Assembly (NCBI GenBank): GCA_030740295.1
Contig: JASLXP010001198.1
Coordinates: 1-15,081 of the forward strand
Source: Planctomycetota bacterium
Lineage (GTDB): Bacteria; Planctomycetota; PUPC01; JACPCR01
Direction of reading: 5' to 3'
DNA: 15,081 nt
A model generated the notes under the pieces. The model had not been told where the DNA came from and made no database searches. It saw only the letters and a list, made by a program, of their open reading frames with translations. Positions 8,620 to 14,988 of this stretch are shown here, one piece after another; positions within the stretch are counted from its first letter, which is position 1, and the number at the start of each line of letters is the position of its first letter. A program made the translations under genes and the position numbers.

Positions 8620-8638
8620 CATAATCGTAATCGTTGTC
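8620..8638. promoter_or_regulatory. Possible Fur-box-like sequence
   Basis: CATAATCGTAATCGTTGTC matches the classical Fur box (GATAATGATAATCATTATC) at 14 of 19 positions by eye. It lies 72 bases upstream of the COG4091 start codon. Mismatches fall in both halves, and a match this loose may be chance. Confidence 0.2.
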
Positions 8639-8745
8639 TTAATCGAGTGCGGTGATCTGTCGCAGCACTGGATTTCTGAGGCTGCATCTGGCAACTCCGA
8701 TTAAGAGAACGATTAAGAGCCCAAAGAAGGAATACTCACCGCACT
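8637..8745 (-). promoter_or_regulatory. Interlocked inverted repeats in the moeA-COG4091 spacer
   Basis: TCTTAATCG (8637-8645) has two exact reverse complements, CGATTAAGA at 8698-8706 and 8710-8718. Directly beside it AGTGCGGTGA (8646-8655) has an exact reverse complement TCACCGCACT at 8736-8745. The order A-B-A'-A'-B' is interlocked rather than nested, so in RNA both pairs together would form a pseudoknot, with two alternative partners for A. A weak hairpin GCAGC/GCTGC (8662-8666, 8681-8685) lies between. On the minus strand this would be the 5' leader of the COG4091 gene. A structured leader or a cluster of operator half-sites are both possible; the 253-base spacer contains no gene I can recognise. 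Confidence 0.4.
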
Positions 8746-8801
8746 TCGCGGAGAAGCCACAGGCAATGGCTTTGAATGTCAGGGCCGAAAGGAGCAAGTG
8801 C

Positions 8802-10001
8802 TTACCGGCTGTATGGCAGAAAACTGATTACATCTCCTGACGAAGGAGGCGGCGCGTTCTCTGGAACTATCACAAGGCCATCCGTGCCGAGAACACCAGT
8901 CAGGTCACCTGAACCTTTGAACTCCAACAGATCAACAATCAGGCCAGTTCCATCCGAAAGTAATCCGCCCGGAATGTATTGCCTTCTGTTCATTCTTTTA
9001 ATCTTACCTTTTCCAAGCCTGACATTAGTTGTTTCAGGAACGGCCTCAGCGCTTCCGCACATTTTACGAACAGCGCTGAGCACGAATAACTCGCAGGAAA
9101 CTAATGCGGAAAGTGGATTGCCCGGCAGTCCAAATATGAGTGTTCGATCGCGGCTGCCGAAAAGGGTCGGTTTGCCGGGTTTTAGTGCGACTTTGTCAAA
9201 ATGGATTTCCACTCCGTGCTGTTGAAGGACCCCTCCCACAAAATCCTTCTCGCCAACGGATGCACCGCCAGTCGAGACCAAAATATCGGCTTGGAGTCCT
9301 TTTCCGATCAGGGCAGAAAGTTCCTCTGGATTATCTCGACCGATTCCTAAAACCTTCACTTCGGCCCCGGCATTCTCCAATTGAGCAGCCAGACAGTAAA
9401 TGTTGCTGTTTCGAATCTGACCGGGGCCCGGAGTTTCGGATACATTTACTAATTCGTCGCCTGTAGAAAGAATGGCGCATACCGGCCGGCGAAAAACCAG
9501 CGGGTCAACGCAACCGACAAAGGCCAGAACACCTAATTCCATGGGACGCAGTTTGATTCCCGGCTCTAACAGGGCGTCTCCACGGCTGACGAATTCAGCC
9601 CGGGGATTAATGTTCTGACCGATTTCAGCGATTTCACTAATCACCACCTGCCCGTCCTTATTCATCGAAGTATTCTCGACCATGACGACACAGTCGGCTC
9701 CCTGCGGTATCGGCGCGCCAGTCATGATTTTTGCGGCCTCGCCGGGCTGCAGAGCTTTCTGGGGAATGTCCCCTGCGAAGACCTCCTCAACAATTTCAAG
9801 TGTTGTGCCGTTAGATTCAGTGTCCGCAGCAATCAATGCGAAGCCATCCATGATTGAGCGATCGAAAGGCGGCAAATCTGCATCGGCGAGCGTTGGCTCG
9901 GCGAGGATACGCCCTTGGCATTCGGAGAGGGGGACGTTTTCGGTATCGAGGGTTCGAGCAGCCTCGAGGACGATTCTTATTGCTTGTTCGACGGGCAGCA
10001 T
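8802..10001 (-). CDS. moeA: Molybdopterin molybdenumtransferase MoeA
   Basis: 399 residues, the usual MoeA length (~400). MoeA inserts molybdate into adenylated molybdopterin, the last step of molybdenum cofactor synthesis, in the cytoplasm. Family motifs run in order: PPFDRSIMDGFAL (44-56), GEAAKIMTGAPIPQGADCVV (87-106), LSTGDEL (178-184), GQIRNSN (194-200), STGGASVGEKDF (243-254), KPGKPTLFG (274-282) and GLPGNPLSALVSCELF (291-306), then a C-terminal beta domain. The start MLPVEQAI aligns with the normal N-terminus, though no Shine-Dalgarno is apparent. No other cofactor gene is in the window. It lies 83 bases downstream of the toxin gene, same strand. Its composition is AT-richer than the flanks: rows 8941-9000 and 9061-9120 each have 27 G+C of 60, against 40 of 60 at 2401-2460. 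Confidence 0.96.
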   Translation of the reverse strand: MLPVEQAIRIVLEAARTLDTENVPLSECQGRILAEPTLADADLPPFDRSIMDGFALIAADTESNGTTLEIVEEVFAGDIPQKALQPGEAAKIMTGAPIPQGADCVVMVENTSMNKDGQVVISEIAEIGQNINPRAEFVSRGDALLEPGIKLRPMELGVLAFVGCVDPLVFRRPVCAILSTGDELVNVSETPGPGQIRNSNIYCLAAQLENAGAEVKVLGIGRDNPEELSALIGKGLQADILVSTGGASVGEKDFVGGVLQQHGVEIHFDKVALKPGKPTLFGSRDRTLIFGLPGNPLSALVSCELFVLSAVRKMCGSAEAVPETTNVRLGKGKIKRMNRRQYIPGGLLSDGTGLIVDLLEFKGSGDLTGVLGTDGLVIVPENAPPPSSGDVISFLPYSR

Positions 10002-10084
10002 GGGAAAGAGAATCGAAGCCTGTTTGTATTTCTTCTGCAGAAAGCCGGTCTAAGCTGAGCAAGGGATATCGAAGTGCGTCTCAT

Positions 10085-10492
10085 TCAGGCTGACCAATCC
10101 TCGACGTCCAGCCCCGGAATTGCTTTCAGATCACTGTCCTTGGAGACGACAACACAATTGCCAATTGTAAGCGCGATAGCTGCAATTTGAATGTCTATCT
10201 GCTGCATGGGGCGTCCTCTCCTGCGAAGCTGGGCAAAGAGACGCCCATATTCCTCAGCAGCCGTTTTATCATATGGCCAGAATCTCAACCGCCTGACTCC
10301 ATGTATCAGTTTTGAGAGGTTCCTCTCACGGCTGGAACTGTTCTCAACTCCAGCCCGGAGTTCACCCCACACGGGTGTTCCAATGCCAAGGATGTCTCTC
10401 CTTTGAAACGCCTCAAGCGCCTTCTCATAAACGCCGTGCCGTCTATTGACCATATCGCTGGCGATGCCTGAATCTAAGAGATAGCGAGTCAT
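10085..10492 (-). CDS. VapC-like PIN-domain toxin
   Basis: 135 residues, the size of VapC toxins, which are Mg-dependent RNases that usually cleave tRNA or rRNA. The PIN acidic residues are in place: D7 (YLLDSG), E44 (WGELRAG), D100 (QQIDIQIAA), and D119 or D121 (VVSKDSDL). The first motif is unusual, since most VapC/FitB proteins have LLDTN where this has LLDSG, losing the conserved Thr-Asn. Its ATG overlaps the antitoxin stop by four bases (ATGA, 10489-10492), the classic arrangement for coupled toxin-antitoxin expression. It ends 83 bases before moeA. The identity as a PIN toxin is secure; activity is not shown, and the altered first motif leaves open a weakened enzyme. Confidence 0.9.
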   Translation of the reverse strand: MTRYLLDSGIASDMVNRRHGVYEKALEAFQRRDILGIGTPVWGELRAGVENSSSRERNLSKLIHGVRRLRFWPYDKTAAEEYGRLFAQLRRRGRPMQQIDIQIAAIALTIGNCVVVSKDSDLKAIPGLDVEDWSA

Positions 10493-10869
10493 TCAAAGAT
10501 CCGATCAACCTTTCCCCAGCTCTTGCGGGTGAAATCCCTTTGGATCTTCTTCATCGCGAGCCTGTCCGCCTCCATTGCCTCCAGTTCGTCCGTGCTCATA
10601 TCCATTGGCTCAATCGAATCGAACCATTTCAGCCAGATCTGCCGTTCAGCTTCCGTCTGCGGCCACTCCTCCTCGGTGAGACCAAACCTGTCCGGATCAT
10701 TCATTGCATCCAGAAACTCGGGCCGCACTTCATCCTCACGGGCATTGTTCTCGGCGAGAAGTCGCACCTCCAGCCGGGCTCCTTCCGGCCACTGAACATC
10801 TTCATCGAGTTCGAGCTTGCCGCTTCTGAATGTGGCAAATGCTTTATTCACTTTAGAATTCACTAACAT
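10489..10869 (-). CDS. Antitoxin partner of the VapC-like toxin
   Basis: 126 residues from the ATG at 10869. The frame continues to an ATG at 10992, but the extra 41 residues are basic and featureless and would run through the promoter palindrome at 10887-10903, so the shorter start is preferred. Residues ~7-38 (AFATFRSGKLELDEDV then PEGARLEVRL) follow the beta-strand pattern of DUF104/AF2212-type antitoxins (a strand, G-x-L-x-L, then LPEGTxVEV). The rest is helical and strongly acidic (EEEWPQTEAERQ, STDELEAMEADR) and probably wraps the toxin. The basic stretch KKIQRDFTRKSWGKVDR ends the chain. It is the first gene of the pair and presumably represses its own promoter. The family assignment is by pattern only. 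Confidence 0.75.
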   Translation of the reverse strand: MLVNSKVNKAFATFRSGKLELDEDVQWPEGARLEVRLLAENNAREDEVRPEFLDAMNDPDRFGLTEEEWPQTEAERQIWLKWFDSIEPMDMSTDELEAMEADRLAMKKIQRDFTRKSWGKVDRIFE

Positions 10870-10886
10870 TTGGTTCTTCGAGCGCT

Positions 10887-10903
10887 GGCTGATTCTATCA
10901 GCC
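10887..10903 (-). promoter_or_regulatory. Palindromic operator around the toxin-antitoxin promoter
   Basis: GGCTGATTCTATCAGCC is a perfect inverted repeat, 7-base arms with a 3-base centre, starting 18 bases upstream of the antitoxin ATG. Read on the minus strand it encloses TAGAAT, a 5/6 match to the -10 consensus, so a repressor bound here would block RNA polymerase. That is the standard autoregulation of toxin-antitoxin operons. A convincing -35 was not found. Confidence 0.5.
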
Positions 10904-11045
10904 TCAACAGGCAAAGAATACCAGGGCAACGCTCTTTTCTCACCCTCTCGTTTGCTGCCACCGGCCACTGCTGGCGACACCTTCGCCCGCACCTATATTA
11001 TTCGCCCGTTTTACCCCACCTGCTTTCAGGCGCTCAGCATCAGAA

Positions 11046-11588
11046 ATGTCAGAACCGAATGCAACCGGATCGCCGGAAAGGCGCGGTCTGCTGAAGAAAC
11101 TCGCCGCCGTGGTCATCGGCGGTATCGTTTCTCTGGTCGCCCCGGTAGCCGGCCTTTTTGTTTTCTTTGATCCGCTGCGAAAGCGGCACAGAAAGGGAGG
11201 CGATTTCATCCGAGTGATTTCGCTCGATACGCTTCCAGCGGACGGCACCCCTCGGCGTTTTACCTTGGTCGCTGATCGAATCGATGCCTGGAACAAGTAT
11301 ACGAATGTGTTTATCGGCGCGGTGTTTCTTCGCAGGACGAGCGAGGCGGAGATTGAGGCATTTAACGTTTCCTGCCCGCATCTGGGATGCACGATCGATC
11401 ACAGGGGCGAAGACTTTTTCTGCCCATGCCACGACAGTTCGTTCGCTCTGGATGGCTCCATCAGCGGTCCCAAGAGCTCTTCACCCCGTGACATGGATGC
11501 GTTGCAGGTTGAAGTGCGTGAAGGTGTGGTGTGGGTGAAGTTTCAGAACTTCCGAACCGGTACAGAGCAACCGATTCCGATTTCATGA
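11046..11588 (+). CDS. Rieske iron-sulfur protein of a cytochrome bc-type complex
   Basis: 180 residues. The protein carries a [2Fe-2S] cluster that takes the first electron from quinol at the Qo site and passes it to a c-type haem. The cluster motifs are complete: CPHLGC (C110, H112, C115) and CPCHDSSF (C126, C128, H129), with C110, H112, C126 and H129 as ligands and C115-C128 as the usual disulfide. The N-terminus has ERRGLLKK (11-18), a twin-arginine-like signal, then a hydrophobic anchor at ~19-41, as in Rieske proteins exported by Tat and kept membrane-anchored. The ATG at 11046 precedes the signal directly. Its stop overlaps the start of the cytochrome b fusion (ATGA), so the two are one operon. 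It starts on the plus strand across a 176-base divergent spacer from the antitoxin. Confidence 0.92.
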   Translation: MSEPNATGSPERRGLLKKLAAVVIGGIVSLVAPVAGLFVFFDPLRKRHRKGGDFIRVISLDTLPADGTPRRFTLVADRIDAWNKYTNVFIGAVFLRRTSEAEIEAFNVSCPHLGCTIDHRGEDFFCPCHDSSFALDGSISGPKSSSPRDMDALQVEVREGVVWVKFQNFRTGTEQPIPIS

Positions 11589-13930
11589 AAGAGAGATTCC
11601 TTACCTGGCTCGACCATCGAACCGGCTATCGCAGGATTGTCGACGAGGCCCTCTTCAAGAATATTCCGGGCGGGGCAAAGTGGCGTTACGTCTGGGGGAG
11701 CACGCTGACGTTCTGCTTTGTCACCCAGGTGATCACCGGCATCTTTCTGTGGATGGGTTACAGCCCGAGCGCACAAACCGCGTGGGAGAGCGTTTATTAC
11801 ATACAGCACGAGATGGCTGGTGGATGGTTTCTCCGTGGCATTCATCACTACACGGCCCAGATTTTTCCGGTGCTGCTGGTAATGCACCTGCTGCAAGTGG
11901 TCATTTATGGCGCCTACAAAGCGCCGAAAGAGCTCAATTTCTGGTTGGGGATTCTACTGGCGATTCTCATCGTTACTCTGGCTCGCACAGGTTACCTGCT
12001 GCCCTGGGACCAGGAGGCCTATTGGGGGACGCGCGTGGTCACCAGCATCGTGGCCCAGGCACCTCTGATCGGACCGGAAATCGAACGGCTGGCCGTTGGA
12101 GGCACAGATTTCGGGCACCACACTCTCACTCGATTTTTTGCTCTTCACGCGGGCCTGCTTCCTGCCATCATCGGGTTGCTTCTGGCAGTGCATCTCAAGC
12201 TCTGCCGCAGAAATGCGCGACTGGAGAGCGAAGCCTCTCAAAAACCGGGATGCGCATACTGGCCCGATCAGGCGTGGCGTAATGCCATTGCCGGAATGTT
12301 TGTGCTTGGAGCCGTTGTGCTCCTCGTCCTTTATCACCACGGGGCGAAACTCGGCGCGCCGGCTGACCCATCGGAATCCTTTCAAGCTGCCCGGCCGGAC
12401 TGGTATTTCCTCTTCCTCTTTCAAACCCTCAAGAGCCTCAGCGGATTGTGGGGGGCTTTTGTCCTTCCGGGATGCCTGGTTGGCATGCTTGTCCTCATGC
12501 CGCTGACCGGGCGCCTGAAAAAAGGACACGTCTTCAACGTGGGCTTTCTCTTCGTCGCCCTGACTGCGATGGCCGTTCTCACGTATCTGGCCCTGGACAA
12601 GGATTGGCACGACGAAGCCCACAAGCTCGCGGTAAACAAGGCCCAGGCCAATTCGGAGCGGGTCAAAATACTGGCTGAATCACCGAAGGGGATTCCTGTT
12701 ACCGGAGCAGTCACGTTGCTGAGAGAAGATCCTCTGACACAAGGCCCGAGGTTATTCGCCAAACATTGCGCGAGCTGTCATCGCTACGATGGACACAACG
12801 GCATGATGGGCAAACCCATCGAAAAGGCGGCTACGGCTTCGGACCTCAAGGGCTTTGCGAATCGTTCCTGGCTGAAAGGTCTTTTCGACCCGGAGCAGGT
12901 CAGCACACTGAAATACTTCGGCGGCACTAAATTCCGCAACGGAAAGATGGCCAAGTGGGTCAAGAAAAATGTGCCGAAATTTGATGACAGCGAAAAGGAG
13001 ATGTTGAGCAACATCACTGTTGCACTCTCTGCAGAAGCGCAATTGAAAAGACAGCGAGATATCGATGCCAGACATGCCGCGGTCATTGCAGAAGGCCAGG
13101 GCTATGTGGCCGAGATCGGATGTACCGATTGTCACCAGTACCGGGAGCCGGACGAAGATGCGACCGCGCCCGACCTGACGGGATACGGCTCTCGTGAATG
13201 GCTCATCGGAATCATCAGCAACCCTGAGCATGACCGCTTCTATGGTTCAAAGAACGATCGCATGCCGGCATATGGTCGCGATGAAAAACTGACTCCCAAG
13301 AAGATTAAGCTCCTGTCCGACTGGCTCCGCGAGGACTGGTATGAAAAAGGCGACGAGCTGAAGCCAGAGCCAAAACCGGCAAAGGTAGACCCAGAACCGG
13401 AGGTGGTAGAACCAGAACCAAAGCCAGCAGAGCCGTCTGAACCAGAACCAAAGCCAGCAGAGCCGTCTGAGCCAGAGCCAGAGCCAGCAGAGCCGTCTGA
13501 GCCAGACCCAGAGCCAGAGCCGACAGAGCCAGACCCAGTGCCGTCAGAGGCAGAGCCCGGTGACGGGCCTGACCCGGAACGGAAGGACCCGCCAAAGCTC
13601 ACAGTAGATTTTGTGACCCAGATCAAGCCTGTCTTCGAGTCTCGCTGCGTGAGATGTCACAATGCTGAGAAGAAGAAGGGCAAGTACCTGATGGGTACGA
13701 AGCTGGTGGCCTGCAAGACCGGGGAATCAGAGCTGCCGCCGATCGTCCCGGGCAAGCCCGACGAAAGCAATCTGGTGAAACTCATCTCTCTCGATGAAGA
13801 CCACGACGACATCATGCCCTCAAAGGGCGGCCCTTTGACAAAGGAACAAATACAGGCAATCCGCACCTGGATTGCGGAGGGAGCACACTGGCCTGAAGGG
13901 CTGGTACTGAAGGCGGTCAAGAAGAAATAG
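11585..13930 (+). CDS. Cytochrome b fused to three c-type cytochrome domains
   Basis: 781 residues; the ATG overlaps the Rieske stop by four bases, and the longer GTG frame from 11531 is rejected. Residues 1-~215 are cytochrome b6-like with four membrane helices; haem b ligands are H87/H101 and H188/H203, the second pair 15 apart as in b6. PWDQEAYWG is at 140-148. Residues ~230-335 are a subunit IV-like part with three more helices and the Qo motif as PDWY (271-274), typical of menaquinol users. Three c-type haem motifs follow: CASCH (395-399), CTDCH (513-517) and, after a Pro/Glu tether (593-670), CVRCH (688-692) in a PSCyt1-like domain ending TWIAEGAHWPEG. Candidate distal Met ligands are M454, M560 and M744. 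Position 36, where b6 has the Cys that binds haem cn, is Val. It probably transfers electrons from menaquinol to its own haem chain, replacing a separate cytochrome c1. Confidence 0.9.
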   Translation: MKERFLTWLDHRTGYRRIVDEALFKNIPGGAKWRYVWGSTLTFCFVTQVITGIFLWMGYSPSAQTAWESVYYIQHEMAGGWFLRGIHHYTAQIFPVLLVMHLLQVVIYGAYKAPKELNFWLGILLAILIVTLARTGYLLPWDQEAYWGTRVVTSIVAQAPLIGPEIERLAVGGTDFGHHTLTRFFALHAGLLPAIIGLLLAVHLKLCRRNARLESEASQKPGCAYWPDQAWRNAIAGMFVLGAVVLLVLYHHGAKLGAPADPSESFQAARPDWYFLFLFQTLKSLSGLWGAFVLPGCLVGMLVLMPLTGRLKKGHVFNVGFLFVALTAMAVLTYLALDKDWHDEAHKLAVNKAQANSERVKILAESPKGIPVTGAVTLLREDPLTQGPRLFAKHCASCHRYDGHNGMMGKPIEKAATASDLKGFANRSWLKGLFDPEQVSTLKYFGGTKFRNGKMAKWVKKNVPKFDDSEKEMLSNITVALSAEAQLKRQRDIDARHAAVIAEGQGYVAEIGCTDCHQYREPDEDATAPDLTGYGSREWLIGIISNPEHDRFYGSKNDRMPAYGRDEKLTPKKIKLLSDWLREDWYEKGDELKPEPKPAKVDPEPEVVEPEPKPAEPSEPEPKPAEPSEPEPEPAEPSEPDPEPEPTEPDPVPSEAEPGDGPDPERKDPPKLTVDFVTQIKPVFESRCVRCHNAEKKKGKYLMGTKLVACKTGESELPPIVPGKPDESNLVKLISLDEDHDDIMPSKGGPLTKEQIQAIRTWIAEGAHWPEGLVLKAVKKK
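13409..13498 (+). repeat. 30-base tandem repeat coding the Pro/Glu tether
   Basis: Three consecutive 30-base units inside the cytochrome fusion encode EPEPKPAEPS, EPEPKPAEPS and EPEPEPAEPS; the first two are identical in DNA and the third differs slightly. Degenerate Pro/Glu/Asp units continue to about 13560. The unit is a multiple of three, so copy number can change without a frameshift. The encoded chain is an extended, acidic, flexible linker between the second and third haem domains. Confidence 0.9.
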
Positions 13931-14127
13931 TGCGGCAGGATCCAGCACCAGCGGACCTCACCTCGAGCCCTGGAGCACAACGTCGTAACTGGACTCTCAG
14001 ATTCCGGAATGGTCGACTCGAGGACTACGGCTACGACATCCCGGCCTTGACAGCGACACGGAACAGACGAAGACACCGTAACCTGGTATCCATTCCCCCC
14101 ATCGCGGTTGACGTAACCTTCACCATC

Positions 14128-14150
14128 CTGAGAATTTCGTTACTTCTCAG
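14128..14150 (+). promoter_or_regulatory. Inverted repeat upstream of the dam-type gene
   Basis: CTGAGAA (14128-14134) and TTCTCAG (14144-14150) are exact reverse complements separated by nine bases, ending 16 bases before the ATG at 14167. It could be an operator or a hairpin near the ribosome binding site. There is no T-run, so it does not look like a terminator. The rest of the 13931-14166 spacer shows nothing recognisable. Confidence 0.35.
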
Positions 14151-14166
14151 ATCCTCAACGGCATCC

Positions 14167-14985
14167 ATGACATCTACACGGGCAAGACCATTTATGAAGT
14201 GGGCGGGCGGCAAGGGGCAACTCCTGCCCGAACTGCTTGCCCGCATGCCCGGACGGTTCGGCACTTACTTCGAGCCTTTTGTTGGCGGAGGTGCCCTCTT
14301 CTTTGGGCTGTCTTCGCTGGGGATGCTGAAGAAAACCCTTCTCTCCGATGTGAACGAGCCGCTTATCGGGACCTACCAGGCCGTGCGGGATAATGTGGAC
14401 GGCGTTATTCACCACCTCAAGACGCACCGGAACGAAGAGGATTACTATTACGGAGTTCGCGCGCGAAACCCGCGCAAGCCCGAGACCCGGGCGGCCCGGC
14501 TCATCTATCTCAACAAGACCTGTTTCAACGGGCTTTACCGGACAAATTTGCAGGGGGGATTCAATGTGCCCTTCGGCAAATACAAAAAGCCGAATATCTG
14601 TAATGAAAAGAACATTCAGGCGGCATCGGCCGCGCTGCAGGATGCTCAGATCGAATGTCTCGAATATTCGGATGCGGTCAGCCGGGCGCGCAAAGGGGAT
14701 TTCGTCTACTTCGACCCTCCCTATCAACCCCTGACAAAGACGTCTTCGTTTACCACCTACAGCCGGAACGGATTTAAGGAAGAGGATCAGGTGCGGCTCT
14801 CTGAAACATTTCGCGAATTGGCCGAGCGCGGCGTCTATGTCATGCTTTCGAATTCTGATACGCCTCTCATTCGCAAGCTTTACAAGGATTTCAAACCGGA
14901 ACGTGTTTTTGCGAGTCGCAACATAAACAGTAAGGGCAATAAGCGGGGCAAAATCTCTGAACTGGTCGTGCGGAGCTATCGGTAA
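14167..14985 (+). CDS. Dam-type DNA adenine N6-methyltransferase
   Basis: 272 residues, close to the 278 of E. coli Dam. It transfers a methyl group from S-adenosylmethionine to the N6 of adenine in a short target. Motifs are in alpha-class order: PFMKWAGGKGQLL (8-20), YFEPFVGGGALFF (34-46) for cofactor binding, DVNEPLIGTYQAVRD (61-75), the Dam-specific YLNKTCFNGLYRTN (114-127) with GGFNVPFGKYKKP (130-142), and the catalytic DPPY (183-186) with PLTKTSSFTTYS. The frame is open back to a GTG at 13930, but those 79 residues are unlike Dam, and the ATG at 14167 gives the normal N-terminus. No clear Shine-Dalgarno is seen. No restriction endonuclease gene is beside it, so it is an orphan in this window. 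The target is not deducible; GATC is only the best guess. The next gene starts four bases after its stop. Confidence 0.93.
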   Translation: MTSTRARPFMKWAGGKGQLLPELLARMPGRFGTYFEPFVGGGALFFGLSSLGMLKKTLLSDVNEPLIGTYQAVRDNVDGVIHHLKTHRNEEDYYYGVRARNPRKPETRAARLIYLNKTCFNGLYRTNLQGGFNVPFGKYKKPNICNEKNIQAASAALQDAQIECLEYSDAVSRARKGDFVYFDPPYQPLTKTSSFTTYSRNGFKEEDQVRLSETFRELAERGVYVMLSNSDTPLIRKLYKDFKPERVFASRNINSKGNKRGKISELVVRSYR

Positions 14986-14988
14986 TAC

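Noticed and set aside
8738..8754. CCGC-ACTTC-GCGG stem as terminator after moeA
   Set aside because: Four base pairs and no T-run on either strand.
10870..10992. 41-codon extension of the antitoxin
   Set aside because: It would be translated through the palindrome and likely promoter, and has no recognisable fold.
10994..11000. TATATTA as -10 of the Rieske operon
   Set aside because: The hexamer is good, but no -35 is present at the proper distance and other sigma factors are possible; too weak to list.
11531..11584. GTG start 18 codons upstream of the cytochrome b fusion
   Set aside because: It lies inside the Rieske gene; the ATG at 11585 forms a clean ATGA overlap and begins like other cytochrome b6 proteins.
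13961..14023. CCTCGAG/CTCGAGG inverted repeat after the cytochrome fusion
   Set aside because: Arms are short and nearly 50 bases apart; each is mostly a self-palindromic CTCGAG, so chance is likely.
14047..14136. TTGACA (14047) and TTGACG (14108) as -35 elements for the dam-type gene
   Set aside because: No acceptable -10 at 16-18 bases from either, so no promoter was called.
13930..14166. 79-codon N-terminal extension of the Dam-type gene from the GTG overlapping the cytochrome stop
   Set aside because: The extra residues resemble no Dam domain, are rich in Arg/Thr/Ser, and would more than exceed the family length; the ATG at 14167 gives a normal N-terminus. Left as spacer.
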